Origin: Tetmemena sp. SeJ-2015
Taxonomy: Eukaryota > Ciliophora > Spirotrichea > Sporadotrichida > Oxytrichidae
Length of the DNA stretch: 16,511 nucleotides
Assembly: GCA_027382625.1 (NCBI GenBank)
Contig: JAJKFJ010002461.1
Coordinates: forward strand, 1-16,511
Direction: 5' to 3'
Positions 1 to 8,588 of this stretch are shown here, piece after piece. How positions within the stretch are numbered: position 1 is the stretch's first letter; each line of letters opens with the position of its first letter. Both the position numbers and the translations under genes were made by a program. The notes below the pieces were generated by a model, which worked only from the letters and a program-made list of their open reading frames with translations, had not been told where the DNA came from and made no database searches.

Positions 1-905
1 TTATTACACATTTGGCTATTTAATGAGAAGAATACAAGTATCAAATATCTATTTTTCATTCACTTATATTACTTAGCCTTCGTAAAAAGCAAAAGCTGCC
101 ATAAGGATTCTTGACTTGGAAGCATTATCTATTTAATTACTATTATTAATGAGATCTACTAAAAGGATGAAGAGCCCAGAATTAGAACTTGAATCCAATT
201 GATTCTTGCATATATCGAGGAATTAATAAAGAGATTATGTATTTCTTAGAGTTATTTCTTGTAAGATAATAGCTTTTGTTTGAGGAGGTGAGGTCTTAAA
301 ATTTTCATAATATGAGAGTAGTCTTTCATAGCCAAAAAGCGCGCCTTAATCTATTTGAATAAGACCCTCTTATTTTGGCGCATCTTATAATTGAGAAACA
401 TCAGACATTTTAATCTCCTCTTTAGGAGAGATATTCTTAATTGATTTGAATGAATCCTTATCTGAAATAGTAAGGTCATTATCAATGGGCTTTTGGATTT
501 AAGATTTTTTCTATTTATGATTGTGGAGGAATTTTTTCAAATATCTTCGAAAGTCTGATGATCAATCATAACCCTTAAACTCAGGAATAACTAGTAAATC
601 CTCAATCCTATAGTCACAAGCGATCAAAATTTACTTTGCTCGTTCAATTTTATCAGAGTCCTGAGCATTTTAATAGTTGGATTTACGACCTCGAATTTTT
701 CCAACATTACCATCAGGATTTAAGACACCCACATTTGAATTAAGTAAACTTTTTGTAGACAATGAATCAGGATCTAATTCTTTTACAAATGAATTGTCCG
801 CATCTGAAAGTAATGAATGGTATATTAGGGAATCTTACTAGAGGGATTTTTGAGATTTGCTGAGGCTTCAAGATCAGGGAGGGGATCTTCTTGAATTAAG
901 CTCAT
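1..905 (-). pseudogene. Truncated mirror copy of the SecA-like gene (5' part only)
   Basis: This is the exact reverse complement of 2462-3366. The start codon is at 905-903, the mirrored 35-nt intron at 804-838, and the mirrored in-frame TGA at 562-564. It covers about the first 290 codons, which is the helical N-terminal part before any helicase motif, and is cut by the window start. No Walker A or DEAD motif is present here. It is either an incomplete second gene copy or, if the palindrome is an artefact, not a separate locus at all. Annotate it as a duplicate, not as an independent gene. Confidence 0.85.
804..838 (-). other. Mirror copy of the 35-nt intron
   Basis: Reverse complement of the intron at 2529-2563, with the same GTAAG start and TTTCAG end when read on the - strand. 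Confidence 0.75.
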
Positions 906-1664
906 AGGCTTGTCTTAATTATTTATACTAATAAAGTTTGAAGAATTTGGTTAATAAATAGCCTGTCTTAATTAAATTCTCACCTGTCTTAATTCAAATT
1001 TAGCAATGAAAATCCTCTCTTTTGCAGATATTTTTGCCATTTATATTAGTAGAGCTGCCAAAATAGGACATGGTGATAGCTCTTTAAATGCTGAGTAAAA
1101 TGAGTATAATGGCGGATTTTTAAGACTTACCTCCGATTTACGGTGACTCTTTTTAGGCGATTTTGGCGGCAATGTGCCGATTTAGCTGTCTTAATTCAAA
1201 TTTTCGAAATCCATAATCCTTAAAATTATTAGAATTATCCCAATTAACTATTAATAAGCAAAGTATTATATAGGCATTAGAGAGCTTAAGTGAGTCAGTT
1301 AAATTCATAATATAGGTTATACTAGGTCCATATGGAAAAAGGTCGAATTAAGCCAAAACTTTAAGACAACCCCCATGTCTTAATACCCCATTCTGGACCT
1401 CATCCACCATCATTTCGAAATATAAAATCCAACTCTTTTTAAACATTAAGACTAACTATACACACAAACTAAAGTCAAAAATTGAAGTGGAGAATACGAT
1501 ATTTCATATTTTTAGCATTAGTGATAGATTAGCGGTGGGTCACAAAAGGTCCTTTTTTAGATTTGAGAGATCTGCCTTGTCTTAATTAAGTCTCTTCTGT
1601 AATTTTGGGAATGCGTGTATATCATATATAATGATCATTAATATCTATTCACTATTTATCTAAG
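906..1664. other. Mirror copy of the upstream region
   Basis: No gene is supported here. It is the reverse complement of 1703-2461 and carries the same repeated GTCTTAATT words (912, 965, 986, 1188, 1579). A short open frame at 1006-1146 on the + strand (46 codons, ATG to TGA) has ordinary-looking composition but nothing else to support it. Confidence 0.7.
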
Positions 1665-1700
1665 TAAACCCCATAACCTATATAAACCCCATAACCTATA
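1665..1700. repeat. Tandem 18-bp repeat at the centre of palindrome 1
   Basis: Two exact tandem copies of TAAACCCCATAACCTATA fill 1665-1682 and 1683-1700. The non-palindromic centre is 1667-1700. The unit is not self-complementary, so it would form an open loop of about 34 nt if the arms paired. CCCC-A runs recall ciliate telomeric strands, but this is not a canonical C4A4 or C4A2 repeat. Confidence 0.9.
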
Positions 1701-2461
1701 TACTTAGATAAATAGTGAATAGATATTAATGATCATTATATATGATATACACGCATTCCCAAAATTACAGAAGAGACTTAATTAAGACAAGGCAGATCTC
1801 TCAAATCTAAAAAAGGACCTTTTGTGACCCACCGCTAATCTATCACTAATGCTAAAAATATGAAATATCGTATTCTCCACTTCAATTTTTGACTTTAGTT
1901 TGTGTGTATAGTTAGTCTTAATGTTTAAAAAGAGTTGGATTTTATATTTCGAAATGATGGTGGATGAGGTCCAGAATGGGGTATTAAGACATGGGGGTTG
2001 TCTTAAAGTTTTGGCTTAATTCGACCTTTTTCCATATGGACCTAGTATAACCTATATTATGAATTTAACTGACTCACTTAAGCTCTCTAATGCCTATATA
2101 ATACTTTGCTTATTAATAGTTAATTGGGATAATTCTAATAATTTTAAGGATTATGGATTTCGAAAATTTGAATTAAGACAGCTAAATCGGCACATTGCCG
2201 CCAAAATCGCCTAAAAAGAGTCACCGTAAATCGGAGGTAAGTCTTAAAAATCCGCCATTATACTCATTTTACTCAGCATTTAAAGAGCTATCACCATGTC
2301 CTATTTTGGCAGCTCTACTAATATAAATGGCAAAAATATCTGCAAAAGAGAGGATTTTCATTGCTAAATTTGAATTAAGACAGGTGAGAATTTAATTAAG
2401 ACAGGCTATTTATTAACCAAATTCTTCAAACTTTATTAGTATAAATAATTAAGACAAGCCT
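1701..2461 (+). promoter_or_regulatory. Upstream region of the SecA-like gene with repeated AATTAAGAC motif
   Basis: This 761-nt stretch has no well-supported gene. It holds five exact copies of AATTAAGAC, all in the orientation of the downstream gene, at 1780, 2171, 2373, 2394 and 2447. Each is followed by AG or AAG, giving the consensus AATTAAGACARG. Three lie within 90 bp of the start codon. Around 2183-2254 there is also a cluster of AAATCG-type words and one CCGCCAAA. A frame open from 1921 to 2373 (150 codons, ending in TGA) exists under the ciliate code. It contains one of the motif copies and has no recognisable domain, so I do not call it a gene. A promoter role is inferred from position only. 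Confidence 0.4.
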
Positions 2462-5400
2462 ATGAGCTTAATTCAAGAAGATCCCCTCCCTGATCTTGAA
2501 GCCTCAGCAAATCTCAAAAATCCCTCTAGTAAGATTCCCTAATATACCATTCATTACTTTCAGATGCGGACAATTCATTTGTAAAAGAATTAGATCCTGA
2601 TTCATTGTCTACAAAAAGTTTACTTAATTCAAATGTGGGTGTCTTAAATCCTGATGGTAATGTTGGAAAAATTCGAGGTCGTAAATCCAACTATTAAAAT
2701 GCTCAGGACTCTGATAAAATTGAACGAGCAAAGTAAATTTTGATCGCTTGTGACTATAGGATTGAGGATTTACTAGTTATTCCTGAGTTTAAGGGTTATG
2801 ATTGATCATCAGACTTTCGAAGATATTTGAAAAAATTCCTCCACAATCATAAATAGAAAAAATCTTAAATCCAAAAGCCCATTGATAATGACCTTACTAT
2901 TTCAGATAAGGATTCATTCAAATCAATTAAGAATATCTCTCCTAAAGAGGAGATTAAAATGTCTGATGTTTCTCAATTATAAGATGCGCCAAAATAAGAG
3001 GGTCTTATTCAAATAGATTAAGGCGCGCTTTTTGGCTATGAAAGACTACTCTCATATTATGAAAATTTTAAGACCTCACCTCCTCAAACAAAAGCTATTA
3101 TCTTACAAGAAATAACTCTAAGAAATACATAGTCTCTTTATTAATTCCTCGATATATGCAAGAATCAATTGGATTCAAGTTCTAATTCTGGGCTCTTCAT
3201 CCTTTTAGTAGATCTCATTAATAATAGTAATTAAATAGATAATGCTTCCAAGTCAAGAATCCTTATGGCAGCTTTTGCTTTTTACGAAGGCTAAGTAATA
3301 TAAGTGAATGAAAAATAGATATTTGATACTTGTATTCTTCTCATTAAATAGCCAAATGTGTAATAAGCTCTTGGATTAGCAAATTATTTGTTTATAAATG
3401 AGATATAGAGCTTCGCTTTATAAGAAGGAACTATTTAGAAACTTGATATCTCGAATCCTCATATAGTTTAGTTTATGGGAACGACTTTCTAAATATTTGA
3501 TATTGATCCTCAAGTAAAGCAACTCATTCCATCAACATGGCATATCTTTAATAACCCTTTCATATCCGCATTGAAAAAGGATTCAGGAATGGGTCTAATT
3601 AGGGATATCCCATCAATGTTTACACCATACTTTCTAAGAATATGTGCTTTGAGTGGAGCCCCAAAATATCATGATTTATAAGACTTCATAGAATAGGCAA
3701 GAGCTATATTCATATCTAAGCTTGAAATGATTGATTAACCTTAAATGCTATTGTTTATGAAAGGGTTATCAGAGCGACTTGAGACTAGAGATATTAAGTG
3801 GATTGGAAAGATTGAATAAATTAAGAAGCTTTTACTTCAGCTTGTAGAAGCTCAAATAGAAAAAGGTGTAGTAGTAGATGCTGCTATAATAAAGCAATGC
3901 CTTAATGGAGACTTTACTTAATTAGAGAGGATACTCCATTTACCTAAAGCAATGGAGGCATTTACAGAGGAGACTATAGCTGAGCTCTTTACTATCTTTG
4001 AATAATAAAACTCTCATCTTCATACAGTAGCTGCTTTTAATTAAAAGTCTGAATAAGAAAGAATGATGGTCAATAATGAACTTGATAAGCTTCAATAGAT
4101 ACTGGGTTTTAAGCTATACTGTTCATAAGTAATATGCGTGAATTATATTATGAATAATTTACAAGAGAATCATCTTATGCATTTTGGAATAGGCAATGGA
4201 AAAACTCTAATATGCCTTACTCTAGCTATTCTTATTTCGAGTCAAAGATAATGCCCAGTCTTCATTGTGAGTAAAAATGAGCATTTAGTCTAAAGAGATT
4301 CAGTCAAATACGAAAGAGTAATTAAAGCTATGGGGCTCAATGCTAATCTAAATGGTTTCTCAAAAGACAAAGGAGTCTACTTCTTCACTATTCCTTAATT
4401 GAGAAAGCACTTTGAATCAGATAAGCTAATTAAAATTTGGAAGCAAAGCATAGTTATAGTTGATGAATATGATTGGATTCTTTTAGACGGAAGTATAGAT
4501 GCTATTGTTAAATAGCTTAATTTCTTCTCTTTATCATCTTCAATCATAGGCTTTTCTGGTAGTACTCCTAGCTTAACAGAGTAAAGATGCTTGAATATGG
4601 CTCTAAATGTATCTCCGGTTATCTTTCCAAGTCTAGATAGACTCAAAGGTGATAAGAAAATCAAACACCCAGACTTGCTTATTAACTCTAATCAATCTGA
4701 TTATATAAAGGTTTTGAAAGATATAATAGAAGAGTAGAATAAATACTCTCCTGTTCTGATAGTGGCTTAAGAGAATTATAGAATCATCGAATAAGGATTA
4801 GCTTCTTCTACATTAGATTTTTCTGGATTAAGCAAGAATGCGGCCTCAGTAATTGAATCAGTTATTGAAGGGAGATATTTAATGAGGAATGCTAAATAAG
4901 AATATGGCTGTTACCTTTTGAATGAAGCTCATGGTAGAGGAACTGATATTCAGACTAATGATGAAATAAATAGTACGGGTGGCTCTTATCTTATAATTGC
5001 TGATGTATTCTCGAAAAGATCAGAGGAATAGATAATAGGGAGAATTGGCAGACTTAATACTAGAGGTTAATGGAAAAGAGTCCTATATAGATAAGGAGCT
5101 AAAGATTCTATTGAGTAACTCTTATATGTTGAATAGAACTCTATTGAATTGAGCCTAAACTCGAAGTATAATAAAGCATAATCTAAGATTCAGTAATAAC
5201 TTGAAGACGAAGTTATGTCAGATGAAGAAGATATTCCTGAATAAAAGGCAGAGCCTGAAAAGCCCCAAGAAGTAATAGCTCAATTCAATCCCGAAGAGCC
5301 TATAGAGCAAATAGATAAGGAAGTAGATTAAGCGTAAATCAATACTCCCCCAATTTAAAAGGAAGAAAAAGCACCTGTAGAAGAGGAAGCTAAAGTAAAA

Positions 5401-5700
5401 ACAGTACCTGAAGAAGAGAAAGGAGAGAAAAGTAATTAGAATGTGATATAACTTTCAATTTTAGAATTAATAGCCCAAAAACTCGCAGAAAATCCATATG
5501 TGAAAAGCCTTTAAAAGGATGATTTAAAAGATAAGGCAAAGGTATAAGCTAAGAGAACTATGGATTAGATTACTAAGAGTAATGAGAGATCAAGGTCAAA
5601 GAGTAAAGAGTCTCAAAAATCAAGAAAACGTGGAAGACCCAGAAAAGTCATAGCTGATAATACATCCATTGAGGAGTACTTTGATGAAATACCGAAGTGA
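2462..5700 (+). CDS. SecA-type DEAD/SF2 helicase-like ATPase with C-terminal AT-hook
   Basis: Read with TAA/TAG as Gln. Exon 1 is 2462-2528, an intron follows at 2529-2563, exon 2 is 2564-5700, and the stop is TGA 5698-5700; about 1067 residues. Residues 1-540 are helical-looking and match nothing I know. The ATPase core follows: GIGNGKT Walker A (564-570), DEYD Walker B (656-659), GFSGST (685-690), GRGTDI (813-818) and GRIGR (848-852). GRGTDI plus GRxGR is the signature of the SecA branch of SF2. In bacterial SecA the preprotein-binding domain separates the DE-box from the TGT motif by about 180 residues. Here that gap is about 30, so the domain appears absent. An acidic/Lys-rich tail (about 900-1000) precedes an AT-hook RKRGRPRK (1043-1050), which suggests DNA binding. 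One TGA (2803-2805, codon 103) interrupts the frame unless an 18-nt intron removes it. The start was chosen because the frame is open only from this ATG and joins cleanly across the intron. Helicase-like ATPase: confident. Function: unknown. Confidence 0.88.
2529..2563 (+). other. 35-nt spliceosomal intron in the SecA-like gene
   Basis: GTAAGATTCC at the 5' end and ACTTTCAG at the 3' end. Removing 35 nt joins the ATG-initiated frame (exon 1, 22 full codons plus one base) to the long downstream frame. Without splicing, the exon-2 frame has two TGA codons at 2491-2499 and no good start. Confidence 0.8.
2795..2812 (+). other. Possible 18-nt intron containing the in-frame TGA
   Basis: GTTATGATTGATCATCAG starts with GT, ends with CAG and is 18 nt long, a multiple of three. 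Removing it deletes the only internal TGA of the gene and keeps the frame. Against it: it begins GTTA rather than GTAAG, and it is far shorter than the three other introns here. The alternative is a nonsense mutation or read-through. Confidence 0.35.
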
Positions 5701-5964
5701 GTTCAAAAAATGAGGGAGAAATCATTTGCTAATACTTACAAAGAGTTTTCTGAAGATGAATTAGAGATGGATGAGTACTTGAGAATCATTACTCTAAAGC
5801 AATAAGGCCTTATGAGGAAAGGCAACGAAAGAGGAAGGAGAGACAATCATAAAGAAAGAAGATGATTTCAAAATTAATTTCTTAAAAAACTTAACCCCAT
5901 GCTATATACATACAATGAATCATCTTATAGATTCATTATATTAGGGATATATTGATGAGTATAA
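5701..5964. other. Convergent intergenic region between the SecA-like and coiled-coil genes
   Basis: 264 nt separate the two facing stop codons. After the SecA-like stop, the same frame stays open for 54 more codons, up to TGA 5863-5865. It includes an ATG at 5710 and is rich in Glu, Lys and Arg. This could be a short C-terminal extension reached by read-through, a small ORF of 51 codons (5710-5865), or chance. No terminator or poly(A) signal is convincing. Confidence 0.4.
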
Positions 5965-6764
5965 TCAGAAGTCTTCATCTTCATTTCTTATATTCATTGA
6001 GCTCATATGATTTAAAAGCTGCTCATTTTCTGATCTAAGTCTTCTCATTTACTCTTCCATTTACGCTTGTTACTGAATCGATCTCTTAGCAGTAACAAGA
6101 AAGCCTTGTTTATCATTTTTGAGAGCCTCTTCCATTTCTTTCACCTCTTCCATTTAACTGTAAGTGCGCTTTCTTCGAGCTGATTGCTTAATTAAATTCA
6201 CTGCTTTTCCTCTTTCAGCTATATTAATAATATATTCAATCAATTCTTACTGCTAAATGATAAGCATCTTGATAGAGCATCAACAAATTCTGGCCTCATT
6301 TCTATAACAAGGTCTCTGTTATGCTCTAATTTATTCTTTCTTTCAGTCATTACTTAGTCTATTTTCCGCTAAAAACCCTCTTAATCTAATGTATATAATA
6401 GATTGCAGATCCATTATCTATCTAAATGAACCCAATCTCTTTCATCTGGGAGATATTTGAGTGATCTTGGCTTCGCTTTAGCGAAGTCCAGAAAGTCTTA
6501 TACAGTAAGTCCATCAACCTAAGGCACTGCTGCAATCTTTACTTAGTCTCGTTTTAGATACTATATATGATTTAATAAAGTGAGTAAATCACTTACTTCT
6601 TTCTAAGCTCTTAATATTTGCTTGAGAAAATAGATATTTGTAGAATCAGGTTTGGGAAGGAATGCTTAACAGTCTTAAGCAAGGAAATTATATAGCTCTC
6701 TTTTGCTTTTGCATTTAGCTGATAGCTCACTTATGCTTATGCTTTATAATATAGTTGAATCCAT
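5965..6764 (-). CDS. Unrecognised 255-residue protein with basic patch and C-terminal coiled coil
   Basis: Read on the - strand with TAA/TAG as Gln. It runs from ATG 6764-6762 to TGA 5967-5965, with a 32-nt intron at 6219-6250. Exons of 514 and 254 nt give exactly 256 codons, and no other TGA interrupts the frame. The N-terminal two-thirds are helical and charged, with the string LPDERDW near the middle. ARRKR at about 185-189 is a candidate nuclear localisation signal. The last about 60 residues (EEVKEMEEALK to MRRLRSENEQLL) are heptad-like, consistent with a coiled coil. I cannot name the family. The layout, an STERGK-like segment followed by a basic RRKRT patch and a coiled coil, gives me a weak impression of a repetitive protein family of protist mobile elements, which I cannot verify. 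It converges on the SecA-like gene and is divergent from the transposase. It could be an accessory gene of the same element. Confidence 0.8.
6219..6250 (-). other. 32-nt intron in the coiled-coil gene
   Basis: On the - strand it begins GTAAGAATTG and ends AATATAG. Read through, the first frame hits TGA a few bases into this segment. Spliced, the frame continues for 84 more codons to a clean TGA. Confidence 0.8.
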
Positions 6765-6973
6765 ATTTAGTATTAATATACTTCTATAGTGAGCCTTTAT
6801 ATACTGCAGATATGATTCAGGAGTTGCTATATACTTCCAATTTTAGAAGTGTATTAAAAGCTTAAGGAATTCCTTTGGTGCTAATTAGATTTCTCTATAG
6901 AGATTTCCTCTAGAGAAGAAAAGATTTCCTTAATCAGTTCTTATATTAGTATAATAATAGCAACAAAGTCCTA
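6765..6973. promoter_or_regulatory. Divergent intergenic region, possible shared promoter
   Basis: 209 nt lie between the start of the coiled-coil gene on the - strand and the chosen start of the transposase on the + strand. The transposase frame has no TGA through this region, and there is another in-frame ATG at 6812. If that were the true start, the gap would shrink to 47 nt. A TATA-like AT-rich stretch is present, but this is unremarkable at this base composition. Confidence 0.35.
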
Positions 6974-8588
6974 ATGATGCATTAGAATAAGAAGAAAAGT
7001 AATATATCAGATGATTCATCTTCTCAATCATCATAAGACTAATCAGATGATGAATCATCAAGCTCATAAAACTAGACTTATTAAGGTGAGAATTATGTTA
7101 CTACAAACATGCTATACCAAATAAATCTCACAGTAGCAGATATATTAATAGAGGATGTTACTATCAAAGATATGAAACGCTACTATTAAAGAGTCTTAAA
7201 TAAGTTGAATTAGGATCAAATAGCAAATTTGATTATAGATCCTCTTGCCTAATATCTCAAATGCAAAGATGATACTTCGATTGAGACTCTATTAGATAGC
7301 TAATAAGTCAGATAATTGGCATCAATTATATTGAAACTATATGTGTCTTACAAGTAATCTGAATAGCAGCCTTAATCTGTAAGTCAGATTCATTCAAATA
7401 TAGATTTCAGAAAACTAGAAGCAAGAGTCTATATGAATCATAAGAGAAGCAGAGTTGTAAAAGAGATTGATAATAAGCATGATTTTGATAGTTATATTCC
7501 GAAAAGAATATTAAAGAAGAGAAGAAAAGAGGATGATAAACAATATAAGCTTATAAGATTAGAAAGGCTTTGTAAAAATCTTTACTTAAAAGAGAAATTG
7601 AGTCAAAAGCAGATCTAAAAAAGGCTCTGATTATCATAATTTTAAGTAAGACAGATGCTTGAATTGCCAGAGAAGATCCCTAATTTCAGGAAGCTAAAGA
7701 AAAATCATCATTAGAAATTTAAAAAGCTCCATGAAAGAGGATAAGGGCATATAGTATAGCTTCTCAAAACTTCTTCATATCCTCTTCATGCATCTGATAT
7801 ATAAGTTAGCTTAGCTAATAATATTCAGCTTCATCTCTCTACTTAGATGATACGAAGATATATGAAAGAAGAACTAATGCTCAGCTTCAAATAAATTAAG
7901 TAAATTAGCAATCTCCATAATAATAGAAGCAGTAAATTATAAAGACAGTATGCTTCTAGTTAATTCGTGCAGCTTTTGAGTGAAGGGAAAAGACTTATCA
8001 ATATAGATGAATCCTGCTTGAGTGAAACTTTCTCAAGAAGGCGAGGATGGACAGGTCCCTACATAAAGAATATGGTTACTAACTCATAAAGGCTAATGAA
8101 AATGAACTTGATAATTGGAGTATCAAGTAAAGGTGAGCTATTCTATACAGTTAATAGAGGCTCTACTAATAATACTTCATTCCTTTACTATATTTGTAAG
8201 CTTTGCTTGACCCTGGATAGAATAGATAAAGACTGGAGATCAAATACTATCCTCGTGCTTGATAATGCAAGGTATCATAGAAGTAAGGAAATGATGGCTG
8301 CATTTTAATAATTAAAGCTCTCTGTGCTCTTTCTTGGACCATATCATTTCAAGTAAGCACCTGCTGAACTAATGTTCTCATGGATCAAAAGCAAGAATCT
8401 GAATCCTCTCAATAGCAGAGCTGCATCAAGGTAAGGTAAATATGCTTGACTTATCTAGGTGTCAGTGGCCTGCTTTCATGAAAGAAGTAGGAATGACTAT
8501 TAGTAGAATCAATTAAAGCTTCGTAAAGCGCTGCTTTTATCATGTTCTAACAGCTGCATTAGAATCTATTTGTCTCAAAAGTATTTGA
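6974..8588 (+). CDS. DD34E transposase, IS630/Tc1/mariner superfamily (one in-frame TGA)
   Basis: Read with TAA/TAG as Gln. Exon 1 is 6974-8430, an intron follows at 8431-8458, exon 2 is 8459-8588, and the stop is TGA 8586-8588; 528 codons before the stop. The N-terminus is Ser/Asp/Gln-rich (SDDSSSQSSQDQSDDESS). A helix-turn-helix-like segment (LSQKQIQKRL then LSQFQVRQML, about 207-230) should bind the element ends. The RNase H-fold catalytic triad is clear: INIDES (Asp345), VLDNARYHRS (Asp430), and GPYHFKQAPAE with Glu465. Thirty-four residues separate the last two. The enzyme would cut and paste the element in the nucleus. A TGA at 7628-7630 (codon 219) falls inside the helix-turn-helix, at a position where many such motifs have Gly, and no tidy intron removes it. 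The copy is either dead, misread at that base, or recoded there. The family is certain; activity is doubtful. An alternative start is ATG 6812. Confidence 0.9.
8431..8458 (+). other. 28-nt intron near the 3' end of the transposase gene
   Basis: It begins GTAAGG and ends TCTAG, with CTTGAC inside. Unspliced, the frame stops at a TGA within the intron. Spliced, it gains 43 codons with a convincing transposase C-terminus (CQWPAFMKEV...) and a clean TGA. Confidence 0.8.

Larger units (their letters stand above)
1..3366. repeat. Palindrome 1 (long inverted repeat with a 34-nt centre)
   Basis: Position x pairs with position 3367-x. The arms are 1-1666 and 1701-3366, separated by 1667-1700. Every segment I compared (outer end, middle, inner end) was identical after reverse complementing. 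The left arm stops at base 1 of the window, so its true outer limit is unknown. The outer right end at 3366 lies inside the SecA-like gene, so the repeat boundary is not a gene boundary. The palindrome holds the gene's promoter region twice and its first about 870 coding bases twice. It may be a genuine head-to-head duplication or an amplification or assembly fold-back. Confidence 0.97.

Noticed and set aside
4395..4664. 89-codon standard-code ORF on the - strand
   Set aside because: It lies antisense inside the helicase core of the SecA-like gene, which is strongly supported in the ciliate code on the + strand.
6471..6486. Hairpin CTTCGC-TTTA-GCGAAG
   Set aside because: It falls inside the coiled-coil gene, where it encodes a repeated Ala-Lys stretch. 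It has no T-run and no position suited to a terminator.
7010..7060. 11-bp inverted repeat GATGATTCATC / GATGAATCATC
   Set aside because: It is explained by repeated Asp/Ser codons in the acidic Ser-rich N-terminus of the transposase.
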